A stretch of DNA of 5,457 nucleotides from Alphaproteobacteria bacterium (GTDB taxonomy: Bacteria > Pseudomonadota > Alphaproteobacteria > RF32 > CAG-239), in assembly GCA_017546885.1 (NCBI GenBank), contig JAFYRQ010000044.1:1-5457 (forward strand), written 5' to 3'. The position numbers and the translations under genes are program-made. The notes under the pieces were generated by a model. It did no database searches and was not told the origin of the DNA. It saw only the letters and a list, made by a program, of their open reading frames with translations. Below are positions 1 through 5,457 of this stretch, one piece after another. Every line of letters starts with the position of its first letter. The first letter of the stretch is position 1.

Positions 1-17
1 AAATAAATTTTTTAGAT

Positions 18-22
18 GGAAG
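18..22 (+). promoter_or_regulatory. Ribosome binding site of the pilin-like gene
   Basis: GGAAG lies 6 nt before the ATG at 29 but only 3 nt before the in-frame GTG at 26. The spacing favours the ATG as the true start. The promoter lies outside the window or in the 17 bases before this site, where nothing is recognisable. Confidence 0.5.
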
Positions 23-28
23 TAAGTG

Positions 29-568
29 ATGAAGTTTGATGAAAAAGGCCGTTCTATGATTGAAATGCTCGGGGTGTTGGCGATTATCGGAGTATTGTCA
101 ACAGCTGGTATCGCCGGATATTCTAAAGCTATGGGCAGTTATCGTGGCAAAAAATTAGCGGACCAAGTGCAGTTGGTTACTTCTAATTATATTTATTATC
201 GCGAAAATTCTAATAGTCGAGAAGATATGTATAAACAGGATGTAATAAACAAAATTCTGTTACCTCCTGAAATGGTCGATAAATATGGTAATTGCATTCA
301 TGCCTTGCACGGCAGATGTCAAATTTCTCGTAATAGTGACGGAAGCGATGAATTCGTTATAAGATTTGGTGATTTGGATAAAGATACTTGTGTTTACCTT
401 CTCACGTTGCCGTATGAGGGATATACAAAACGTGTCAGCGTCAATAAGATTGGGCCGAATACAGCTTTGTCAAGCGGAACAGGGCATAGATTTACCGGGC
501 AGGTGTCGGCAACTGATGCTGCGAAATATTGTGAAGATGAACAAAATGCCATACGTTGGGTTTACTAA
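29..568 (+). CDS. Type IV pilin-like / pseudopilin-like protein with prepilin N-terminal domain
   Basis: This 179-residue protein has the layout of a class of short-leader prepilins. Residues 1-7 (MKFDEKG) are a charged leader ending in Gly. A hydrophobic helix of about 22 residues (roughly 9-33) follows, beginning SMIEMLGVLAIIGVL. Glu12 falls at position +5 after the predicted cleavage, the conserved residue used in subunit assembly. The prepilin peptidase site is therefore G7/R8, but +1 is Arg rather than the usual methylated Phe. The rest is a soluble domain with four cysteines (residues 89, 97, 121 and 168) that could form two disulfides, and an aromatic C-terminus (WVY). This recalls the globular heads of PilS-like or minor pilins. 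It would sit in the inner membrane and enter a type IV pilus or type II secretion-like filament; no assembly ATPase, platform protein or peptidase gene is next to it here. The GTG at 26 is a possible alternative start, but the ribosome-site spacing favours this ATG. The fold assignment is good; the specific role is unknown. Confidence 0.8.
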   Translation: MKFDEKGRSMIEMLGVLAIIGVLSTAGIAGYSKAMGSYRGKKLADQVQLVTSNYIYYRENSNSREDMYKQDVINKILLPPEMVDKYGNCIHALHGRCQISRNSDGSDEFVIRFGDLDKDTCVYLLTLPYEGYTKRVSVNKIGPNTALSSGTGHRFTGQVSATDAAKYCEDEQNAIRWVY

Positions 569-571
569 TTA

Positions 572-608
572 AAAAAACTCCGAAAAATATTTTTTTTCGG
601 AGTTTTTT
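572..608. terminator. Bidirectional intrinsic terminator between convergent pilin-like gene and glgP
   Basis: A perfect 16-bp stem pairs 572-587 with 593-608 around a 5-nt loop (TATTT, 588-592). Its core is CTCCG/CGGAG, flanked by A and T runs on both sides. On the + strand the G/C core is followed by six T (603-608), after the pilin-like stop at 568. On the - strand it is followed by seven U (from the A run 571-577), downstream of the glgP stop at 622-624. It can therefore end transcription from both sides, as expected between convergent genes only 53 nt apart. Confidence 0.88.
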
Positions 609-621
609 GTTTGCACGTTTT

Positions 622-3096
622 TTATTCAACAGGTTTGATGTGCCAAATATTGTTAGCATAATCCATGATGGCTCTATCGCTTGAGAATTTACCGATACGA
701 GCAACATTATAAATTGCCATCTTTGCCCATTTATTTTGATCTTTGTAGTCTTCTTCTGCCGAATGTAGGGCTTTATTAAAGTCTTCTAAATCAGCCAGAA
801 CCATAAAGTAATCACGAGATAACAATTCTTCATATATCATCTTAAACAACAATACATAGTCTTTTTCGCAGAACATATTAGAGTTTAAGCTGTTTAATAT
901 ACGTTTGATATAATCAGATTTATCATAAATATCATAAGGCTTATACGAATTTTCTTTGTGCATCTTGGTAACTTCGTTATCTTTCAAACCGAATAGATAG
1001 AAATTATCTTCGCCTACTGCTTCTCTGATTTCGATATTTGCGCCATCATAAGTACCAACAGTAAGTGCGCCGTTAAGAGCAAATTTCATATTGCCAGTTC
1101 CTGATGCTTCATAACCTGCAGTTGAGCTTTGAATACTTATATCCGCAGCCGGAATAAGTGTTTCTGCCAATGATACTTTATAATCGGGGATAAATACCAC
1201 TTTAATCATATCATTAACACGAGAATCATTGTTGATAACGTCAGCTACATTGTTAATCAGCTTAATAACCATTTTGGCAAAATGATAAGACGGAGCAGCT
1301 TTACCGGCAAAAATATAAGTTTTCGGATATGCAGGATAAACATTATCTTTAATGATTGCCAAATAGTCACCGATAACCTGTAAAATTGTCATCAGTTGAC
1401 GTTTATATTCGTGGATGCGTTTTGCCTGAACAATGAAAATACTGTTCGGATTAACTGCAATGCCATTGGTTTTTAATATTTTCTTCGCTAATTTTTTCTT
1501 GTTTTGTTGTTTGATTTTCATAAAATCTTCAACAAATTTCTTATCATCAACAAAGTTTTCAACTTCTTGCAACAAATCGAGATTAGTAACCCATTCATTA
1601 CCGATTTTATCCGAAATTAAATCAGATAACGCTTTGTTTGCATGATATAACCAACGACGTGGTGTAATTCCGTTTGTAACATTGGTAAATTTCTCCGGAT
1701 ATAATTCATAAAATTCCGGAACAAGGTTGGTTTTAATCAATTCGGAGTGCAGTTTTGCTACACCGTTTACCATGTATGAACCGACAATTGACAAGTTTGC
1801 CATACGAATTATTTGATTGTCACCATCGCCGGATACAATAGAAATTTTTGCCAATTTTTCAGGTTGATTACCAAATTTTGCACGTGCAAATTCAATAAAA
1901 CGGCGATTGATTTCATAAATAATTTGCAAGTGTCTCGGTAACATTCTGCCCAACATACGTGCATTCCATGTCTCAAGAGCTTCCGGAAGCAAAGTGTGGT
2001 TGGTATAAGCAAATATTTTAGTTGTGATTTCCCAAGCCGTATTCCAAGATTGTCCGTAAACGTCAATCAATTGGTGCATCATTTCTGGAATACCTAGAGC
2101 CGGGTGGGTATCGTTAAGTTGAATTGTGATATAATCCGGCATTTTGTAAAAGTCATTACTCTTTTCGAGGAAACGACGGATAATGTCTTGTATTGCACAG
2201 GATACAAAGAAATATTGCTGTTTTAAGCGTAACTCTTTACCTGCTTCAATGGCATCTGACGGATAAAGCACTTTGGAAATTGTTTCGCTTTCAATTTTAT
2301 CACGCAGAGCATCAAAATATCCGCCTTTGTTAAAGATATTAATATTTAATGTTTCATCACCTTCTGCGGAGAATAAACGTAAATAGTTAACAGACTTTCC
2401 GTTATATCCGACAATCGGAAAATCATAAGGAATACCATAAATCGGGGAGGTGTTTTTCCAAATAAATACAGGTTCTCCGGTTGCCGCATCAATAGTTGTT
2501 TCTACATTTCCGTAAAGAGGAATTGTAACTTTGCGGTCGTGACGTACAAACTGCCAAGGAGATTCTTCTCCTTCCCAACTGTCAGCTTGTTCAACCTGAT
2601 ATCCGTTTTCAAATTTTTGTTTGAATAAGCCGTATTCGTAGTTAATTCCGTATCCGAATCCCGGAATGCCGAGTGATGCCATAGAATCTAAATAACAAGC
2701 AGCCAAACGTCCTAAACCGCCATTTCCTAAAGCTGGATCGTATTCGGTATCAAAAATTTCTTCCATCGAATTCCAAGGCCATCCGTCAATTTTAATATCT
2801 TGAAGAGCATCAAATAAGCCTAAATTATGAAGATTGTTTTCAAGTGAACGACCGATTAAGTATTCGATGGAAAGATAATATACTCGTTTGGAGTTCGCTT
2901 CGTTATATCTGGCAATGGTTTTATACATTCTATCCATCGCAAATTCTCTTACGGCCAAAGAAATAGCTTTTAGAGCTTCTTCTTTTGTGATTTCGCAAAC
3001 ACGTTTACCGATAAAGTAATTTATGTAGTGTTCAATAGAAAGTTTTAATCTTGCTTTATCTATTTCGTTTAATAGTACAGAGTTTCTTTTTATCAT
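622..3096 (-). CDS. glgP: Glycogen/starch/maltodextrin phosphorylase (EC 2.4.1.1)
   Basis: This enzyme releases glucose-1-phosphate from the non-reducing ends of alpha-1,4-glucans using inorganic phosphate and pyridoxal phosphate (PLP), in the cytoplasm. At 824 residues it is full length for the GT35 family (E. coli GlgP is about 815). Recognisable blocks in order are VYYLSIEYLIGRSL (72-85), GNGGLGRLAACYLDS (124-138), GKELRLKQQYF (286-296), QLNDTHPALGIPEM (326-339), YTNHTLLPEALE (364-375), FTNVTNGITPRRWL (470-483), KRIHEYKRQ (559-567) and the PLP signature EASGTGNMK (663-671). By alignment to rabbit muscle phosphorylase, Lys671 should carry PLP, Lys559/Arg560/Lys565 should bind phosphate, and His367 and Tyr564 should line the sugar site. 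The block before the PLP site reads SIQSSTAG instead of the common SEQISTAG. The protein starts close to the catalytic core, without a long regulatory N-terminal extension. No other glycogen gene (glgA, glgB, glgC, glgX) lies in the window, so the gene appears monocistronic here. Whether glycogen or maltodextrin is preferred cannot be read from the sequence. Confidence 0.97.
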   Translation of the reverse strand: MIKRNSVLLNEIDKARLKLSIEHYINYFIGKRVCEITKEEALKAISLAVREFAMDRMYKTIARYNEANSKRVYYLSIEYLIGRSLENNLHNLGLFDALQDIKIDGWPWNSMEEIFDTEYDPALGNGGLGRLAACYLDSMASLGIPGFGYGINYEYGLFKQKFENGYQVEQADSWEGEESPWQFVRHDRKVTIPLYGNVETTIDAATGEPVFIWKNTSPIYGIPYDFPIVGYNGKSVNYLRLFSAEGDETLNINIFNKGGYFDALRDKIESETISKVLYPSDAIEAGKELRLKQQYFFVSCAIQDIIRRFLEKSNDFYKMPDYITIQLNDTHPALGIPEMMHQLIDVYGQSWNTAWEITTKIFAYTNHTLLPEALETWNARMLGRMLPRHLQIIYEINRRFIEFARAKFGNQPEKLAKISIVSGDGDNQIIRMANLSIVGSYMVNGVAKLHSELIKTNLVPEFYELYPEKFTNVTNGITPRRWLYHANKALSDLISDKIGNEWVTNLDLLQEVENFVDDKKFVEDFMKIKQQNKKKLAKKILKTNGIAVNPNSIFIVQAKRIHEYKRQLMTILQVIGDYLAIIKDNVYPAYPKTYIFAGKAAPSYHFAKMVIKLINNVADVINNDSRVNDMIKVVFIPDYKVSLAETLIPAADISIQSSTAGYEASGTGNMKFALNGALTVGTYDGANIEIREAVGEDNFYLFGLKDNEVTKMHKENSYKPYDIYDKSDYIKRILNSLNSNMFCEKDYVLLFKMIYEELLSRDYFMVLADLEDFNKALHSAEEDYKDQNKWAKMAIYNVARIGKFSSDRAIMDYANNIWHIKPVE

Positions 3097-3100
3097 TTTA

Positions 3101-3105
3101 TCCCC
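3101..3105 (-). promoter_or_regulatory. Ribosome binding site of glgP
   Basis: Read on the minus strand, GGGGA lies 4 nt before the ATG at 3096, a purine-rich Shine-Dalgarno match with rather short spacing. It supports the ATG that begins MIKRNSVLL. The conserved family sequence only starts later, around the region leading to VYYLSIEYL at residue 72. Confidence 0.5.
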
Positions 3106-3170
3106 ACAAAATCTGCTTAAATTCGATAATAACCTATATGTAAATTATTTGAAATATAGTTAACGACGAT

Positions 3171-3200
3171 AATATATGAAAAATTTATAATTGCAATCAA
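3171..3200 (-). promoter_or_regulatory. Candidate sigma70-type promoter for glgP
   Basis: On the minus strand, TTGATT (plus-strand 3195-3200) and TATATT (plus-strand 3171-3176) are separated by 18 nt. This would start transcription near 3165 and give a leader of roughly 70 nt. The whole divergent region is extremely AT-rich, so chance matches are common; a weaker alternative (TTTACA, 17 nt, TTTAAG) lies nearer the gene. If correct, its -35 box overlaps the -35 box of the opposite promoter, so polymerases could compete. Confidence 0.3.
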
Positions 3201-3218
3201 CAAAAAATGTAATATAAT
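3191..3218 (+). promoter_or_regulatory. Probable sigma70-type promoter for the tolC-popZ transcription unit
   Basis: TTGCAA at 3191-3196 and a perfect TATAAT at 3213-3218 are separated by 16 nt. Transcription should start near 3225, giving a short leader of about 25 nt that contains the ribosome site. It is the best promoter match in the 154-bp divergent gap (3097-3250). No clear operator-type inverted repeat was seen around it. Confidence 0.6.
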
Positions 3219-3237
3219 CGCTCACAGTGTTATTTAT

Positions 3238-3247
3238 AAGAGGTGAT
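3238..3247 (+). promoter_or_regulatory. Strong ribosome binding site of tolC
   Basis: AAGAGGTGAT carries GAGGTGAT (3240-3247), which can pair over 8 nt with the 3' end of 16S rRNA. GAGG ends 7 nt before the ATG at 3251. It is the strongest Shine-Dalgarno match in the window and fixes the start codon. Confidence 0.75.
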
Positions 3248-3250
3248 TAA

Positions 3251-4609
3251 ATGAAAAAGTATATGCTCCCCGTAATTGCTATGGGAGTTTTGGTTTGCTC
3301 GACAGCCAGAGCAGAAACAGTATTTGAAGCTTTATCGGAAGCTTATAGAAGCAATCCGGATTTGCAGGCTCAAAGAGCATATTTACGTTCTGTTGACGAA
3401 AATGTTGCTATTGCAAAATCCGGATACAGACCTTCTATCGCATTGACCGGACAATATAATAATTCCAATACCAATAACAGTTTAAGCCAAACAGAGGAAG
3501 GCAAGGAATCTCATACTTTGGCCGCAACAATAAGTCAGCCGTTGTTCTCCGGTTTTTCAACCGTAAATTCCGTAAAATCTGCTGATAGTGCGGCTCGTTC
3601 GGAACAGTATAATTTGGCTAATTATGAACAGACAATATTCTTAAATGCTTCGGAAGCATATTTGAATGTTGTTCGTGATGAAGCAATAGTTGAGTTGCAA
3701 AAAAACAATGAAAAGTTATTGAAAAAACAACTTGATGAAACTCAAGAACGTTTTAATGTGGGTGAGTTGACGAGAACAGACGTTGCTCAAGCAAAATCAA
3801 GTTATTCTCAAGCTGTTGCAAGTCGTATAAGTGCGGAAGGTGTTTTAGAGGTTTCTAAAGCTGTTTACAAACAGGTTATCGGTAAAGACCCGAAAGATTT
3901 GGCTGAACCGGATAATATTCATACATTCTTACCGGCTAATTTTGATAAGGCTTTGAGTTTGACTTTAGATAATAACTTTGCTGTTTTACAGGCTAAACAA
4001 GCTTTGCAAGCAAAAGATTATGCCGTAAAAGCCAACTATGGAGCTTTAGCACCTCAGTTGTCCGCACAAGGCAGTGTTTCTAAAAGTAAGAATAATCCGA
4101 AACATTATGGCGATGCAACCGCTACAGTAGATGATGTTTCTTTAGGTCTTAATGCAACAATACCATTGTATGATGCCGGAGAGAACAGAGCTCGAATTCG
4201 TCAGAGTAAATATGCAAAATGGCAAGCACAGGAACAAGTTTTGAGTGCGCAACGTTCTGCCGTTTCCGCAATTACAAGCAGTTGGGAATCTATGGTTACC
4301 AACGATGCTAAAATTAAGGCATTGGTTGACCAAGTGGCAGCTAATGAAATTGCTCTTGAGGGTGTAAAAAAAGAAGAAGCTTTGGGTAACAGAACAGTTT
4401 TGGATGTATTGGATGCTTTCCAAACTTTGTTAAATTCTCAAGTAGAAGTAGTAAAGGCTCGCAGGGAATATTATTTGTCTGCAATGCAAGTAATGCAAGC
4501 AATGGGTAAACTTACTGCCAAGAATTTGAAGCTTGATGTTGAGTTGTATAATCCTAAAGTTTATTACAAAGAAACTCGTGATAAATGGTTATCAACATCA
4601 ATAGATTAA
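3251..4609 (+). CDS. tolC: TolC family outer membrane efflux/type I secretion channel protein
   Basis: This 452-residue protein is a trimeric outer-membrane channel subunit that, with an inner-membrane pump and a periplasmic adaptor, exports proteins, drugs or other small molecules. Residues 1-21 form a Sec signal peptide (KK, hydrophobic core, then ARA/ET; predicted cleavage after Ala21). The mature protein shows the two tandem OEP (outer membrane efflux protein) halves of the family. The first includes ISQPLFSGF (94-102, a beta-strand motif) and RFNVGELTRTDVAQAKSSY (167-185). The second includes ATIPLYDAGENRARIRQSK (302-320) and ALGNRTVLDVLDAFQTLLNS (377-396). The matching positions of the GE/GN-R-T-D/L-V elements reflect the known internal duplication. 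The tail, about 424-446 (LKLDVELYNPKVYYKETRDKW), resembles that of alphaproteobacterial TolC/TIGR01844-type proteins. Length is typical. No ABC transporter or adaptor gene is adjacent, which fits a shared general-purpose channel. popZ-like and valS follow on the same strand. The family is certain; the cargo is unknown. Confidence 0.95.
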   Translation: MKKYMLPVIAMGVLVCSTARAETVFEALSEAYRSNPDLQAQRAYLRSVDENVAIAKSGYRPSIALTGQYNNSNTNNSLSQTEEGKESHTLAATISQPLFSGFSTVNSVKSADSAARSEQYNLANYEQTIFLNASEAYLNVVRDEAIVELQKNNEKLLKKQLDETQERFNVGELTRTDVAQAKSSYSQAVASRISAEGVLEVSKAVYKQVIGKDPKDLAEPDNIHTFLPANFDKALSLTLDNNFAVLQAKQALQAKDYAVKANYGALAPQLSAQGSVSKSKNNPKHYGDATATVDDVSLGLNATIPLYDAGENRARIRQSKYAKWQAQEQVLSAQRSAVSAITSSWESMVTNDAKIKALVDQVAANEIALEGVKKEEALGNRTVLDVLDAFQTLLNSQVEVVKARREYYLSAMQVMQAMGKLTAKNLKLDVELYNPKVYYKETRDKWLSTSID

Positions 4610-4614
4610 CAGAT

Positions 4615-4618
4615 AGGG
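4615..4618 (+). promoter_or_regulatory. Weak ribosome binding site of popZ-like gene
   Basis: AGGG, 6 nt before the ATG at 4625, lies inside the 15-nt tolC-popZ gap. The tight spacing with no terminator between them supports co-transcription with tolC. The next in-frame ATG (codon 11) starts the conserved MDEIL motif itself, so the upstream ATG with this site is preferred. Confidence 0.4.
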
Positions 4619-4624
4619 TTTAAT

Positions 4625-5188
4625 ATGGATAAACAGGACACAAAAGAACTGTCAATGGATGAAATTTTGAGTTCTATCCGCAATATCTTGCATGATAGCG
4701 GAGCTCGTCATCAGTCTAAAGATGATGAATATAGAGCGATAAATATCTCAACAATGAAAACGGTTGCCGAACCTCAACCATTTGTTCCGTTGCGTCCTGT
4801 CGTATCCGAGCCTCAAGTTTATGAAGCAACAGAAGAAAAGAATGATACGGAATACGATGTTGCAACAATCTGCAGTAACATTCAGAAAATGATGTTACAG
4901 GCGGAAGAGAGAGAAGAACAAAGCAATAATTTTCGTATTACTACCGATGATGAAGAAATTTATGAGCCTAAAGATAATTTGTCCGAACAGATTGTAAAAG
5001 ATTTTGCCGATATTTTTGCATCTCGTCGTCAAAATGAAAAAGTTGCGGATATTTCAGTTCAAAAACTGGCAGAAGTTGCAATTATCAATGAGGTTGTTCC
5101 TATTTTGAGTCAATGGTTGGAAGACTATCTTCCAAATTTAGTCAGAAAAGAAGTTGAACGAGTGATGGTAAAGACCGGCAAACGCTAA
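4625..5188 (+). CDS. popZ: PopZ-like polar organizing protein (DUF2497 family)
   Basis: This 187-residue protein matches the architecture of alphaproteobacterial PopZ/DUF2497 proteins (Caulobacter PopZ is 177 residues). Residues 11-22, MDEILSSIRNIL, are the signature N-terminal helix that in Caulobacter recruits partners such as ParA, ParB and cell-cycle factors. Residues about 28-125 are low in hydrophobics and rich in Asp, Glu, Gln and Pro, consistent with the disordered acidic linker. A possible short helix interrupts it around 77-99. Residues about 140-185, including VVPILSQWLEDYLPNLVRKE and the basic VKTGKR end, match the C-terminal oligomerisation helices that build the polar matrix. 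It is expected to be a cytoplasmic scaffold condensing at the cell pole and tethering the chromosome origin. tolC lies 15 nt upstream and valS 88 nt downstream, the usual neighbours in this class. Family membership is well supported. Polar-scaffold function is inferred, since many DUF2497 proteins are untested. There is no signal peptide or membrane segment. Confidence 0.85.
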   Translation: MDKQDTKELSMDEILSSIRNILHDSGARHQSKDDEYRAINISTMKTVAEPQPFVPLRPVVSEPQVYEATEEKNDTEYDVATICSNIQKMMLQAEEREEQSNNFRITTDDEEIYEPKDNLSEQIVKDFADIFASRRQNEKVADISVQKLAEVAIINEVVPILSQWLEDYLPNLVRKEVERVMVKTGKR

Positions 5189-5207
5189 GATTTACTAGTA
5201 TCGGTCT
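5172..5207 (+). terminator. Possible weak hairpin/terminator at the 3' end of popZ
   Basis: AGACCG (5172-5177) pairs perfectly with CGGTCT (5202-5207), forming a 6-bp stem that straddles the popZ stop codon. A T-rich stretch (5213-5221) follows a few bases later. The loop is long (24 nt) and the T run is not adjacent, so this is at best a weak or partial terminator. Confidence 0.3.
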
Positions 5208-5224
5208 CCACCTTTATTTTTAGC

Positions 5225-5241
5225 TCCGCAATTTATGCGGA
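5225..5241 (+). terminator. Hairpin in the valS leader (possible weak terminator or attenuator)
   Basis: TCCGCA (5225-5230) and TGCGGA (5236-5241) form a perfect 6-bp, G/C-cored stem with a 5-nt ATTTA loop, then TTGTTT. It stands out in AT-rich sequence, 35 nt before the valS start. The U run is interrupted, so it may only partly end the upstream tolC-popZ transcript, or shape the valS leader. No T-box specifier or antiterminator sequence was recognised. Confidence 0.35.
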
Positions 5242-5265
5242 TTGTTTATGATTTAATGAAAAAAC

Positions 5266-5269
5266 AGGA
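5266..5269 (+). promoter_or_regulatory. Ribosome binding site that sets the valS start
   Basis: AGGA lies 7 nt before the ATG at 5277. The in-frame ATG at 5256 has no Shine-Dalgarno sequence upstream and would only add seven residues (MKKQENN), so the 5277 start is preferred. Confidence 0.6.
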
Positions 5270-5276
5270 AAATAAT

Positions 5277-5457
5277 ATGTTAGAAAAAACTTACGATCCG
5301 AAAAATTTTGAAGAAAAAATTTATGCTTCTTGGGAAGAAAAAGAATATTTTAAGCCAAATATGGATAAAAACAAAGAAGCTTATGCCGTTGTAATTCCTC
5401 CGCCAAATGTTACCGGTGTTTTACATATGGGCCACTCCTTGAACTATACTTTGCAGG
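5277..5457 (+). CDS. valS: Valyl-tRNA synthetase, N-terminal 60 residues (runs off the window)
   Basis: This class I aminoacyl-tRNA synthetase charges tRNA-Val with valine, using ATP, in the cytoplasm. Only the first 60 codons are present. They start MLEKTYDPKNFEEKIYASWE, a typical ValRS N-terminus (family pattern: Tyr-Pro/Asp-Pro, then E-x-x-x-Y/I-x-x-W). The stretch VVIPPPNVTGVLHMGHSLN (38-56) is the catalytic Rossmann-fold entry, with HMGH (50-53) as the ATP-binding HIGH motif. The PPPNVTG-LHMGH form distinguishes ValRS from IleRS and LeuRS. The KMSKS motif, editing domain and C-terminal coiled coil lie beyond the edge. The gene follows tolC and popZ-like on the same strand, a common alphaproteobacterial order. 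Its 88-nt leader has no clear promoter of its own, so it may depend partly on readthrough. Confidence 0.95.
   Translation, partial: MLEKTYDPKNFEEKIYASWEEKEYFKPNMDKNKEAYAVVIPPPNVTGVLHMGHSLNYTLQ

Noticed and set aside
26..28. GTG start codon for the pilin-like gene, one codon upstream of ATG 29
   Set aside because: The GGAAG ribosome site would be only 3 nt away, whereas ATG 29 has 6 nt; GTG directly before ATG is likely incidental.
366..572. Second plus-strand frame within the pilin-like gene
   Set aside because: Lies fully inside the pilin-like gene in another frame with no ribosome site or domain.
492..707. Minus-strand open frame overlapping the pilin 3' end and the glgP 3' end
   Set aside because: It runs through the bidirectional terminator and both real genes, with no recognisable domain; an out-of-frame shadow.
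1433..2066. Short open frames on both strands within glgP (1433-1645 plus, 1809-2066 minus)
   Set aside because: Overlap a full-length conserved enzyme; composition reflects the AT-rich glgP codons and no family is recognisable.
4142..4423. Minus-strand 93-residue frame within tolC
   Set aside because: Antisense to the conserved second OEP half; no ribosome site or recognisable domain.
5256..5276. Earlier in-frame ATG for valS
   Set aside because: No Shine-Dalgarno before it, while AGGA is well placed before ATG 5277; the extra seven residues are not family-like.
5189..5276. T-box riboswitch or tRNA gene in the valS leader
   Set aside because: Only 88 nt, no T-box sequence, no specifier loop and no tRNA cloverleaf; T-boxes are also rare in Proteobacteria.
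1..5457. A previously undescribed multi-gene system, mobile element or CRISPR array
   Set aside because: All five genes belong to known families in a plausible chromosomal order; I saw no direct repeats, transposase, integrase or attachment-site signals.

Overview
The window looks like chromosomal housekeeping DNA from an AT-rich alphaproteobacterium, probably an uncultured host-associated or gut-type lineage. Three things point this way. The gene order tolC-like, popZ/DUF2497-like, valS is a familiar alphaproteobacterial arrangement. The DUF2497/PopZ family is essentially restricted to Alphaproteobacteria. The pilin-like protein begins its mature chain with RSMIEMLGVLAIIG, a style I associate with prepilin-like proteins of AT-rich gut Alphaproteobacteria. 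The exact taxon is inference; no rRNA or other marker is present.

Layout, left to right. A small type IV pilin-like gene (29-568, +) ends in a long, perfect, A/T-flanked hairpin (572-608). This hairpin can serve as a shared bidirectional terminator with the convergent glycogen phosphorylase gene glgP (622-3096, -). A 154-bp AT-rich divergent intergenic region (3097-3250) follows, with a good sigma70-type promoter for the rightward genes and a weaker candidate for glgP. Rightward come a TolC-family outer-membrane channel gene (3251-4609), 15 nt later a PopZ-like polar-organizer gene (4625-5188), and after 88 nt the first 60 codons of valS (5277 to the window edge). The popZ-valS gap holds two modest hairpins.

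The genes do not form one pathway. GlgP mobilises storage glycogen in the cytoplasm. TolC is an envelope export channel with no ABC transporter or adaptor gene beside it here. The PopZ-like protein is expected to organise the cell pole and anchor chromosome-segregation and cell-cycle factors. ValRS is a translation enzyme. tolC and popZ are probably co-transcribed; valS may be read through from them or have its own signal. The pilin-like protein is an orphan here, with no pilus or secretion assembly gene next to it.

I found no mobile element, CRISPR array, tRNA, rRNA or prophage, and no convincing new multi-gene system. The items most worth a second look are the non-canonical prepilin processing site (Arg at +1), the shortened and divergent PopZ-like protein, and the hairpins before valS.
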